Shown piece by piece: positions 53,242-60,787 of a DNA stretch of 64,000 nt. Source of the stretch: Plantactinospora mayteni (lineage in GTDB: Bacteria; Actinomycetota; Actinomycetes; Mycobacteriales; Micromonosporaceae). Below the pieces are notes generated by a model. It made no database searches. It was not told the origin of the DNA and saw nothing but the letters and a program-made list of their open reading frames with translations. Position 1 is the stretch's first letter. The number at the start of each line of letters is the position of its first letter. The stretch is taken from positions 81,010 to 145,009 of the forward strand of contig NZ_BONX01000001.1 in NCBI RefSeq assembly GCF_016862935.1, given 5' to 3'. A program made the translations under genes and the position numbers.

Positions 53242-54428
53242 TTGCCCGCCACCGCGGCGAGCTGCTCCCGCGCCCAGTCGGTGGGGACGAACGCGCCGCC
53301 CCGCACGGTGTTGACGGAGATGTAGTCGGCCTTGAGGCCGGCGTGGTCGGTAGCACTGTAGGTGTAGGTGCCGTTCGGTGTCGTCACCGTCAGCCCTTCC
53401 AGAGCGTCCCGGATCTGTTCCCGGTCGGTGCCGCCGGCCTTCTCGATCGCGGCGACGAGCAGTCGTACCCCGCTGTAGCCGTCCTGGGCGAACTGGGGTG
53501 GCGGATACCCGTACTTGCCGCGGAACGCACCGGCCAGTTCATCGATCGCCTGCTTCTGCGCACCGTCGGGGAGGGTGTCGCCGACCACGCCGATCGAGCT
53601 GGCCACCACCGCGCCTTCGGCGGCCGGGCCGACCGGGTCCAGCCAGAGCCTGCTGGCCTGTGCCCCGGTGAAGACCACCGGCACGTCGAGGCCGGCGGTG
53701 GCGTACTGCTTGGCCAGCGCCACGCCGGGAGCGCCGGTGGCCCAGACGACGAGCGCCTGCGCCGCCGAGGAGCGCACCTGGTTGAAGACAGCCGAGAACT
53801 CGGTGGTGGTGGTCTGGAATTCCGGGCTGGCGGTGAGGGTGACGCCGTAGCCGGACGCCTTCTCCCGGGTGCCGTCGAAGCCGGCCTTGGCGTAGGAGCT
53901 GCGGCCGTCGTACGCGACGGCGATCCTGGTGATGGCCTGCGCCCTGAGGTACTGAAGGATCCGGTCCGCATAGGTCCCCGAGGTGGCCGGCACGACGAAG
54001 ACGTACGGGTGCACCGGGTCGACCTGCTCGTCGGCCGGGGTAAGCGAGACGTACGGGATCTTCTCCCGGTTGACCAGCGGGATGGTGGCCAGGGCGGAGT
54101 TGGAGAAGGGTGAGCCGATCACAGCGGCGACGTCACGGCCCTTGAGGTCGTTGAAGGCCAGCACCGACTGGTCGGGCTGGCTCTTGTCGTCGCGGACGAT
54201 CAGCTCCACCGTACGGCCGAGCACCCCGCCGGCCGCGTTGATCTGCTCGACCGCGAGCGCCACGGACTTCTCGTTCTCCGTGCCGAGCGGTGCGTAGTTG
54301 CCGGTCAGGGAGACGATCTGGCCGACCCTGATCGGGCCGGCACCGTCTCCGGTGGACGGGGCGCCGCCACAGCCGGTCGTGGCGACCGCCACGGCGAGCG
54401 CGACGGCGGATACGGCGGTACGTCGCAC
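53238..54428 (-). CDS. livK: Liv-type ABC importer substrate-binding lipoprotein
   Basis: A 396-residue type I periplasmic-binding protein. The signal peptide ends in the lipobox VATTGC, and the mature part starts with the typical IRVGQIVSLTGNYAPLGTENEKSV region, followed by LIVRDDKSQPDQS. GTG 54428 follows GGAGG. Ligand may be a branched-chain amino acid, amide or aromatic acid; proximity to a PaaX regulator and a CoA ligase favours an aromatic or fatty acid, by inference. Confidence 0.9.
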   Translation of the reverse strand: MRRTAVSAVALAVAVATTGCGGAPSTGDGAGPIRVGQIVSLTGNYAPLGTENEKSVALAVEQINAAGGVLGRTVELIVRDDKSQPDQSVLAFNDLKGRDVAAVIGSPFSNSALATIPLVNREKIPYVSLTPADEQVDPVHPYVFVVPATSGTYADRILQYLRAQAITRIAVAYDGRSSYAKAGFDGTREKASGYGVTLTASPEFQTTTTEFSAVFNQVRSSAAQALVVWATGAPGVALAKQYATAGLDVPVVFTGAQASRLWLDPVGPAAEGAVVASSIGVVGDTLPDGAQKQAIDELAGAFRGKYGYPPPQFAQDGYSGVRLLVAAIEKAGGTDREQIRDALEGLTVTTPNGTYTYSATDHAGLKADYISVNTVRGGAFVPTDWAREQLAAVAGK

Positions 54429-54466
54429 GGTTGCCTCCCACCACGAGGGAAAGCCCTGTTACGGAG

Positions 54467-54495
54467 ACGCTAGACATCTATGGCACGCCGGTCAA
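54467..54495 (-). promoter_or_regulatory. Predicted sigma-70-type promoter of the liv operon
   Basis: On the minus strand, TTGACC (54495-54490) and TAGCGT (54472-54467) are separated by exactly 17 bp, about 40 bp before the livK start. The -10 region overlaps ACGCTAGACA (54467-54476), a 10-mer that recurs with one change as ACGCTAGGCA at 55678-55687 before the CoA-ligase operon. Confidence 0.55.
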
Positions 54496-54751
54496 CATTC
54501 ATGCCTAACGTTCTCGTTCCGAGGCGATCAGCCCCGGCACGAGGAAGTCGAGATAGGGGACCCCGGCCGCGCGTCTCTCGCCCCCGTCGACCGGCTCCAC
54601 CTGGCGGTCCGCGCCGCCGGGGCAGGCGACGGCGAGCACCGCGGGGATCCGGCCCGCCGGCACACTCGGTGCGCACATGCAGGTGTGCCCGGCGCCGGTC
54701 GAGGCAGGCTGGGCGGCTGTCGGACGACGCGGAATCTGTAGAGTCTGCCGC
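54496..54751. other. Intergenic region between livK and PaaX genes
   Basis: About 256 bp without a supported gene. A minus-strand frame at 54505-54753 ends in PYLDFLVPGLIASERER, faintly like an ABC-2 permease, but it has no ribosome site and overlaps the regulator start, so I do not call it. The region presumably carries the promoter of the PaaX-family gene. Confidence 0.4.
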
Positions 54752-55666
54752 ATGTCGATGCAGTCCGCGTCGCCCCCGGCCGACCTGCCGCGCGTGCAGG
54801 CCGGCGGCAGCCCGCAACACCTGCTGCTGACGTTGCTCGGCGACTACTGGTACGGCCAGCGCGCCCCGCTGCCCTCGGCGGCCCTGGTCGCACTGCTCGG
54901 CGAGTTCGAAATCACCGAGGTCAGCGCTCGGGCCGCGCTGAGCCGGCTGGCCCGGCGCGGGCTACTGGAGCAGTCGAAGTCCGGCCGGCGCACCTCGTAC
55001 GCGCTCAGCGAGCGGGCCGCCGGGGTGCTCGCCGAGGGTCGTGGCCACATCCTGTCGTTCGGCACGGAGCGGACACCGTGGACCGGTCGGTGGACCGTGG
55101 CCGCGTTCTCGGTACCCGAGGACGACAGGTCCCGGCGGCACGCCCTGCGCACCCGGCTCGGCTGGCACGGCTTCGCCCCGCTCTACGACGGCCTCTGGGT
55201 CTCGCCGCACGAACGGGTGACCGAGGTGACGACGATCCTGTCCGAACTCGACATCGACCGGGCCACCGTCCTCACCGCCGAGCTGGCCGACGGCGGGCCG
55301 ACCGGCGGCCATCCGATCAACGCCTGGGACCTGGGCGCCCTGCGCGCCGAATACGAGCGGATCCTCGCCGCGTACGAGCCGGTCCGGCAACGGTGGCGCA
55401 CCGGCCGGATCGGCACTGCCGAGGCCCTCGTCGCGCGAACCGCCCTGATGGACGACTGGCGCACCATGCCGAGCCTCGACCCGGAGCTGCCGACCGAGCT
55501 ACTGCCGGAGCGCTGGCCCCGGGCGGCGGCCCGGGCGCTCTTCGTCGAGCTGTACGACGGCCTGACCGGACTGGCCGAACAGCGCGTGGTCCAGGTTGTC
55601 GCCGGGCACGACCCCGACCTCGCCGCGCTGGTGCGTACCCACACCAGCCGGACCGGCGATATGTGA
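54752..55666 (+). CDS. PaaX-family transcriptional regulator
   Basis: A 304-residue PaaX-type repressor. The winged helix-turn-helix is at about residues 15-95 (SPQHLLLTLLGDYWYG then SARAALSRLARRGLLE), the central PaaX domain includes WTGRWTVAAFSVPED, and the C-terminal region has LFVELYDGLTGLAEQRV. PaaX repressors respond to aryl-CoA thioesters such as phenylacetyl-CoA. ATG 54752 is chosen by family length, although its ribosome site is weak and a second ATG lies two codons in. The target is probably the downstream CoA operon and perhaps the liv operon. Confidence 0.9.
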   Translation: MSMQSASPPADLPRVQAGGSPQHLLLTLLGDYWYGQRAPLPSAALVALLGEFEITEVSARAALSRLARRGLLEQSKSGRRTSYALSERAAGVLAEGRGHILSFGTERTPWTGRWTVAAFSVPEDDRSRRHALRTRLGWHGFAPLYDGLWVSPHERVTEVTTILSELDIDRATVLTAELADGGPTGGHPINAWDLGALRAEYERILAAYEPVRQRWRTGRIGTAEALVARTALMDDWRTMPSLDPELPTELLPERWPRAAARALFVELYDGLTGLAEQRVVQVVAGHDPDLAALVRTHTSRTGDM

Positions 55667-55684
55667 CACTAGTCTTGACGCTAG
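55664..55684. promoter_or_regulatory. Direct-repeat operator candidate before the CoA-ligase operon
   Basis: TGACACTAG (55664-55672) and TGACGCTAG (55676-55684) are direct repeats with a 12-bp period. The first begins at the stop codon of the PaaX-family gene. A -35-like TTGACG overlaps the second repeat. The ACGCTAG core also occurs in the liv promoter, so one regulator could bind both. Confidence 0.45.
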
Positions 55685-55780
55685 GCACATAGATAGTCAG
55701 ACTCGGTCCAGGCTCGACGACGTCGGGCCGCGCGTTTGCACCGGACGACACCAGCTACAGGGACCAGCGGGGAGACCGGG

Positions 55781-56191
55781 ATGGCCGAGCCAGCGTCGAC
55801 CGTCGTGCGCCGTCGTCTCGAGTGGTCGGACACCGACCCGGCGGACCGGTGGCACTACGGAGTGGTCCTGCGGTTCGTGGAGAGCGCCGAGAAGGAACTA
55901 CAGGACCAGCTCGGCGTCACGGCGGCGGACGCCCGCTGGATGCCCCGGGTGAACCTCACCGTCGACTACCTGGCAGCCCTGCACTTCGGCGAGATCGCCG
56001 AGACCACCCTGGCGGTGGAGCACGTCGGGCGCGCCTCGCTGCGCTACGCCTTCGCGGTGGCCCGGGACGGCACGACACTGGCCCGGGGAACGCTGACCGT
56101 GGTGTGGATCGATGCCGACACGGGCCTGAGCAGTCCGTGGCCGGACCGGCTCCGCGCGTTGCTGACCGGGACCGGGGCGGCGGAGGGCTGA
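55781..56191 (+). CDS. Acyl-CoA thioesterase (4HBT hotdog)
   Basis: A 136-residue hotdog-fold protein of the 4-hydroxybenzoyl-CoA thioesterase family. The catalytic aspartate region is RLEWSDTDPADRWHYGVVLRF, which corresponds to the family D-x-x-G-x-V-x-x-x-x-Y motif with a tryptophan-histidine change. ATG 55781 has GGGGAG six bases upstream. It leads the operon of CoA-dependent enzymes and may hydrolyse or proofread aryl/acyl-CoA intermediates. Confidence 0.82.
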   Translation: MAEPASTVVRRRLEWSDTDPADRWHYGVVLRFVESAEKELQDQLGVTAADARWMPRVNLTVDYLAALHFGEIAETTLAVEHVGRASLRYAFAVARDGTTLARGTLTVVWIDADTGLSSPWPDRLRALLTGTGAAEG

Positions 56192-56194
56192 CGC

Positions 56195-57835
56195 GTGCGG
56201 AGCAGCATGGGCTCGATGCCGCTGTCCGTCGGCATGATGCTGCGCCGGGCAGCCGCGATGGGCCCGCACGCCCGGCTGGTCGGCTACACCGAGGTGGGCC
56301 GGACCGAGTGCCGCTGGCCCGAGCTGGCCGGCCGGGCCCGCCGGCTGGCCAACGCGCTGACCGCGCTCGGTGTCCACCCGGGCGACCGGGTCGGCACGTA
56401 CGCCTGCAACGGGCTGCCCCACCTGGAGCTGTGTTATGGCGTGCCGCTGGCCGGAGCGGTGCTGCAACCGCTGAACACCCGCCTGCATCCGGACCAGGTG
56501 GCAGCGATCGCCACGCACGCCGACGACCAGGTGATCTTCGTGGCGGCGTCCCTGACCGGACAGTTCGCGCCGATCCGGGGCCGGCTCCCCGGCGTCCGGC
56601 ACTACGTCGTACTGCCGGACGGCGGCGCACCGCACCCGGACTTCGCCGACGCGACGGACTACGAGCAGCTCCTGGCGAGCGCGCCGGAGGACGAGCCGGC
56701 GGAGGTGGACGAGTGGAGCGCGGCGTGCCTCTGCTACACCGGTGGCACCACCGGCCGTCCGAAGGGCGTGGTGTACTCGCACCGGTCCCTGACCCTGCAT
56801 GCGATGAGCGGTCTGTTCGTCGACTCGTTCGCCATCCGGGAACGCGACGTCGTGCTCCCGCTGACCCCGCTCTTCCACGCGCTGTCCTGGGGTATGCCGT
56901 ACTCGGCGGCGTTGGCCGGGGCCGGTCTGGTCCTCGCCGGTTCCGACACCAGTCCGGCCACCGTCGTACGCCTCGTCAGGGACGAGCGGGTGACCGTCGC
57001 GGCCGGGGTGCCGACCTTCTGGCTCGCCGTCGACCAGCTCGCACCGAGCCCGGACGATCTGGCCAGCCTGGACCGGATCCTCTGTGGCGGCTCGGCGATC
57101 CCGCTGGAGCTGATCCAGCGCTACCAGCGGCGCGGCGTCGCCATGCGGCAGGGCTGGGGCATGACCGAGATGTCGCCGTCCGGCAACCTGACGATGGTCC
57201 GCCGGCACCTGGAGGACCGGCCGGAACCGTCCCGGCAGGCACTGCACGCCACGCAGGGCGTGCCGACCGCCGGGGTGGAACTGCGGGTGGTTGACCCGGA
57301 CGGTGTGGTGCTGCCGCACGACGGGCGGGCCGTCGGTGAGATCGAGGTACGTGGGCCGTGGGTCACCCAGTCGTACCACCAGCCGGAGGACGACGCCAAC
57401 ACCGCCCGGTTCCGGGACGGCTGGCTGCGCACCGGCGACATCGGCACCGTCGACGGCGACGGCTACCTTCACCTGCTCGACCGCGCCAAGGATCTGGTCA
57501 AGTCCGGCGGCGAATGGATCAGCTCGATCGAACTGGAGAACCACCTGATGGACCACCCGGCGGTGGCCCAGGCCATGGTCATCGCCGTACCGCATCCGAC
57601 CTGGGGCGAACGGCCCGCCGCGCTCGTCGTCGGGTGCGCCGAGGTCACCGCCGACACGCTCGTCGCGCACCTGCGCCCCCGGGTGGCGAGTTGGTGGCTG
57701 CCCGACGTCATCCGGTTCGTCGACGCGCTGCCGACGACGGCGACCGGCAAGTTCGACAAGGTGACGGCCCGCCAGACCTGGCAGGACGTGCTGGCGGCGG
57801 AGCTCGCCCCGGCGAAGCGGGAAGGAGAGCCGTGA
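56195..57835 (+). CDS. AMP-forming acyl/aryl-CoA ligase
   Basis: A 546-residue ANL-superfamily ligase. The P-loop is YTGGTTGRPKGVVYSH, the adenylate motif is RQGWGMTEMSPSG, and the hinge and C-terminal elements are GWLRTGDIG and DRAKDLVKSGGEWISSIELE, with the catalytic lysine in TATGKFDKV. Length and phrasing fit medium-chain fatty-acid or aromatic-acid CoA ligases. It should activate the acid imported or released nearby. GTG 56195 follows GGAGGG. Its stop overlaps a linker mini-ORF (GTGA). Confidence 0.9.
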   Translation: MRSSMGSMPLSVGMMLRRAAAMGPHARLVGYTEVGRTECRWPELAGRARRLANALTALGVHPGDRVGTYACNGLPHLELCYGVPLAGAVLQPLNTRLHPDQVAAIATHADDQVIFVAASLTGQFAPIRGRLPGVRHYVVLPDGGAPHPDFADATDYEQLLASAPEDEPAEVDEWSAACLCYTGGTTGRPKGVVYSHRSLTLHAMSGLFVDSFAIRERDVVLPLTPLFHALSWGMPYSAALAGAGLVLAGSDTSPATVVRLVRDERVTVAAGVPTFWLAVDQLAPSPDDLASLDRILCGGSAIPLELIQRYQRRGVAMRQGWGMTEMSPSGNLTMVRRHLEDRPEPSRQALHATQGVPTAGVELRVVDPDGVVLPHDGRAVGEIEVRGPWVTQSYHQPEDDANTARFRDGWLRTGDIGTVDGDGYLHLLDRAKDLVKSGGEWISSIELENHLMDHPAVAQAMVIAVPHPTWGERPAALVVGCAEVTADTLVAHLRPRVASWWLPDVIRFVDALPTTATGKFDKVTARQTWQDVLAAELAPAKREGEP

Positions 57836-57906
57836 GCGAGCGAATCAGCCAGCTCAGTGCGACGGTGCCTCCTGGCGGCACGGAGCGAAGCGGAGTGCCG
57901 GCATGA
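57832..57906 (+). CDS. 24-residue linker mini-ORF
   Basis: GTG 57832 overlaps the ligase stop (GTGA) and has a strong AAGGAGAG site. The frame reads VSERISQLSATV then PPGGTERSGVPA, and its stop at 57904-57906 overlaps the ATG of the SDR gene (ATGA). Like the frames at 7211-7317 it bridges two operon genes exactly and is rich in S/T-E-R. Likely a translational-coupling linker. Confidence 0.4.
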   Translation: MSERISQLSATVPPGGTERSGVPA

Positions 57907-58730
57907 GCGGATTGTTGGCGGACCGGGTCGCGGTGGTCACCGGAGCGGCGCGCGGGATCGGCGGGGCGACCGCCGAACTGCTCGCCGAGCACGGCGCCCG
58001 GGTGGTCTGCGTCGACCTGGACGGTGACGGCCTCGCCCGTACCGTCGGGTCGCTCGGCGGTCGCGGCGTCGCGGTCGCGGCCGACCTGACCGCGCCGGCG
58101 GCGCCGGCCGAGGTCGTCGCCCGCGCGGTCGACGAATACGGGCGGCTCGACATCGTGGTCAACAATGCCGGCTACACCTGGGACGGCATCTTCCACAAGA
58201 TGACCGACGAGCAGCTTGCCGCCATGCTCGACATCCACCTCACCGCGCCGTTCCGGCTGCTGCGCGCCGCCGCGCCGGTGCTGCGCGAGGCCGCCAAGCG
58301 CGACGCCGCAGAGGGACGCGAGGTCTTCCGCAAGGTGGTCAACGTGACCTCGATCGCCGGCACGATGGGCAACGTCGGCCAGGCCAACTACGCCGCCGCC
58401 AAGGCGGCCCTGACCGGCCTCACCAGGACGCTCGCCAAGGAGTGGGGCCCGTTGAGGATCAACGTCAACGCGGTGGCGTTCGGATTCGTGCAGACCCGGC
58501 TGACCGCCGACGCCACCGAGGCCGGCACCTTCGAGCACGGCGACCACCGGATCCCGCTGGGCATCCCCGGCGCCGTCCGGGAACAGGCCGCGGCGCGCAT
58601 CCCGCTGGGCCGGCCCGCCACCCCGGCGGAGGCGGCCGGCGGCATCTTCCTGCTCTGCTCGCCGTGGTCGAACTTCGTCCACGGCCAGGTACTCACCGTC
58701 GCCGGTGGGCAGGCCGAAGGGATGAGCTGA
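57903..58730 (+). CDS. Short-chain dehydrogenase/reductase (FabG-like)
   Basis: A 275-residue SDR. The cofactor motif is VVTGAARGIGGATAELL, the structural motif is VNNAGYTWDGIF, and the catalytic residues are serine in VNVTSIAGTMG and Tyr/Lys in QANYAAAKAALTG. In this operon it is the natural candidate for the 3-hydroxyacyl-CoA dehydrogenase step of beta-oxidation between the MaoC hydratase and the thiolase. Confidence 0.92.
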   Translation: MSGLLADRVAVVTGAARGIGGATAELLAEHGARVVCVDLDGDGLARTVGSLGGRGVAVAADLTAPAAPAEVVARAVDEYGRLDIVVNNAGYTWDGIFHKMTDEQLAAMLDIHLTAPFRLLRAAAPVLREAAKRDAAEGREVFRKVVNVTSIAGTMGNVGQANYAAAKAALTGLTRTLAKEWGPLRINVNAVAFGFVQTRLTADATEAGTFEHGDHRIPLGIPGAVREQAAARIPLGRPATPAEAAGGIFLLCSPWSNFVHGQVLTVAGGQAEGMS

Positions 58731-58731
58731 G

Positions 58732-58776
58732 ATGCGACTCGGCACGCAGCCCACCGAACTCGTCGGGAGCCGGTGA
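58732..58776 (+). CDS. 14-residue linker mini-ORF
   Basis: ATG 58732 comes one base after the SDR stop. The frame reads MRLGTQPTELVGSR and its stop (58774-58776) shares a base with the thiolase ATG (TGATG). It carries the GGGAG ribosome site of the thiolase. This is the third place in the window where a tiny frame exactly bridges two operon genes. Confidence 0.35.
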   Translation: MRLGTQPTELVGSR

Positions 58777-59954
58777 TGCGGCTCTCCGACGTGGCGATGC
58801 CGGTCAACCTGGTCTGGTCCTCGCCGTTCTGCCGCTGGCAGGGCCCGCTCGCCGAGATGTCCAGCGTGGACCTCGCGGTCGACGTGACCGCCCGCGCCCT
58901 GGCCAGGGGCGGGATCGCGACCTCCGAGATCGGCCACGTCGCCTTCGGCACCACCGTGCCGCAGCCGACCTCCTTCTACGGCGTCACCACCATCACCCCG
59001 CGGCTCGGGCTCGACACCGTCACCGGTCCGACCATCGCCCAGGCCTGTGCCACCTCGGTGGCGGTGGTGCAGGCCGCCGCCGTCCAGGTCGAACTCGGCG
59101 CCCACCGCACCGTGCTCGCGCTGGCCGCCGACCGCACCAGCAACGGCCCGCTGCTGGTCTGGTCGGCCCAGCGCAGCCCGGGCGCGGCGCCACGGACCGA
59201 ACACTGGGTGCTCGACCCGATGCGGCACGACCCCAACACCGGCCAGTCCATGCTCGACACCGCCGAGCACGTCGCCGCCGAGGAGGGTTACTCCCGCGCC
59301 GAGATCGACGCCGTCACGCTGCTGCGCCACGAGCAGTACCGGTCATCCGCCGCCCTACGCCCCGGCCACCTGGTGGAGGTACACGTGCCGGGCCGGCACG
59401 GCGGCGTGGTGGTCGACGGCGACCACGGCGTGCACGACACCACGGCCGACGGGCTCGCCGCGCTCTCCCCGGTCCGGCCGGACGGCGTCGTGACGTACGG
59501 ATCGCAGACCCATCCCGGCGACGGCACCGCCGGAGCGGTACTCAGCACGGTCGATCGGGCCCGCGAACTCAGCGGCGGTACCGGCGTCGCACGACTGCTC
59601 GCGGTCGGCTTCGCCCGCACCGACCGAGCCCGGATGCCCAGAGCGCCACTGCCGGCCGCCCGCGCCGCGCTCACCGACGCCAGCCTCGACATCACCGGCA
59701 TCGACGTGGTGACCACGCACAACCCGTTCGCCGTCAACGACCTCTACTTCGCCCGGCAGACCGGCTTCGGGCTGGACCGGATGAACCCATACGGTTGCAG
59801 CCTGGTATACGGCCATCCGCAGGGGCCGACCGGCCTGCGCGCGCTCGCCGAACTCGTCGCCGCGCTGCACGCCCGGGGCGGTGGACGCGGCCTGTTCACC
59901 GGGTGCGCGGCCGGTGACACTGCCGGCGCCGTGGTGGTGGAGGTGACCGACTGA
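58776..59954 (+). CDS. Thiolase-family protein
   Basis: A 392-residue thiolase-fold enzyme. The nucleophile cysteine is in IAQACATSVAVVQAAA, a histidine is in YGHPQGPTGLRAL, and the second cysteine region is GLFTGCAAGDTAGA. It should cleave 3-ketoacyl-CoA to acetyl-CoA and a shortened acyl-CoA. ATG 58776 was preferred over GTG 58773 because GGGAG lies six bases upstream. The stop overlaps the MaoC-domain gene start (TGATG). Confidence 0.88.
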   Translation: MRLSDVAMPVNLVWSSPFCRWQGPLAEMSSVDLAVDVTARALARGGIATSEIGHVAFGTTVPQPTSFYGVTTITPRLGLDTVTGPTIAQACATSVAVVQAAAVQVELGAHRTVLALAADRTSNGPLLVWSAQRSPGAAPRTEHWVLDPMRHDPNTGQSMLDTAEHVAAEEGYSRAEIDAVTLLRHEQYRSSAALRPGHLVEVHVPGRHGGVVVDGDHGVHDTTADGLAALSPVRPDGVVTYGSQTHPGDGTAGAVLSTVDRARELSGGTGVARLLAVGFARTDRARMPRAPLPAARAALTDASLDITGIDVVTTHNPFAVNDLYFARQTGFGLDRMNPYGCSLVYGHPQGPTGLRALAELVAALHARGGGRGLFTGCAAGDTAGAVVVEVTD

Positions 59955-60754
59955 TGATGTCGCTCGACGGATCGGTCGTCGGCCGCTGGAGCGAGCCACG
60001 CCCGTTCGACGTCACCCCGGCCAGCGTCGCGGCGTACGTCGACGCCGTCGGCGGACCTTCACCGGTCTACGCCGTCGTCCCCGCCATGGACCTGGTCCTC
60101 GCGGTCGCCTGCGCCGCCGCCCCCGCCGAGCTGCGCGCCCGGGTCGTGCACGGCCAACAGGACATCTTCTTCCACCGCCCGCTGCCGCTCGGCGAGACGA
60201 TCACCGTCCAGGCCGCTGTGCTCGGGCTACACGGCAAGCGCAGCGGCACGGTCGCCACCATCGGAGTACGGACGTACGACGTCCACGGCACGCTCCTGAA
60301 CGAGCAGTACGTCACCGAGTTCTACCGTGGCGTACCGACCGACCTGCGGCTGGGCACACCCTCCCCGACCCTGCCGGCCGACGCGCCCACCGGACCGCCG
60401 CTGCGCACCGCGACCTCGCCGCTGCCGGTCGACCTGCCCCGCCGCTACGCCGACGCTTCCGGTGACCACAACCCGATCCACCTCGACGACGAGTTCGCCC
60501 GCAGCGCCGGGCTGCCCGGCGTCATCGTGCACGGCCTGGCCAGTCTCGCCGTCGCCGGACACACCGTGCTCCCCCCTGGGGCCCAACCGGCGCGGCTGAG
60601 CTGCCGCTTCACCCGGCCCGTCGCCCCCGGCGACACCCTCACCACCCGGGTCTGGATGGACGGTCCCGGATACCGGTTCGAGAGCGTGGACCGGGCCGGC
60701 GCCACGGTCCTCGGCGCCGGCCTGGTCGAACTCGCCCGCCCCTCCGTCATATGA
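59954..60754 (+). CDS. Double-hotdog enoyl-CoA hydratase (MaoC-like)
   Basis: A 266-residue two-hotdog protein. The N-terminal half is a FAS1-type MaoC dehydratase-like domain. The C-terminal half carries the hydratase-2 motif YADASGDHNPIHLDDEFARS and LPGVIVHGLA with the catalytic Asp/His pair. It should hydrate an enoyl-CoA in the same beta-oxidation pathway. The start shares a base with the thiolase stop; ATG 59957 is an alternative. It ends the operon and converges on the esterase gene. Confidence 0.87.
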   Translation: MMSLDGSVVGRWSEPRPFDVTPASVAAYVDAVGGPSPVYAVVPAMDLVLAVACAAAPAELRARVVHGQQDIFFHRPLPLGETITVQAAVLGLHGKRSGTVATIGVRTYDVHGTLLNEQYVTEFYRGVPTDLRLGTPSPTLPADAPTGPPLRTATSPLPVDLPRRYADASGDHNPIHLDDEFARSAGLPGVIVHGLASLAVAGHTVLPPGAQPARLSCRFTRPVAPGDTLTTRVWMDGPGYRFESVDRAGATVLGAGLVELARPSVI

Positions 60755-60787
60755 CAGTGGTTGTTGCTGTCGGCACGACGTGTGTCG

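Noticed and set aside
54505..54753. An 82-codon minus-strand frame ending in PYLDFLVPGLIASERER, faintly like an ABC-2 permease.
   Set aside because: No ribosome site, overlaps the start of the PaaX-family gene, and only about a dozen residues are suggestive.
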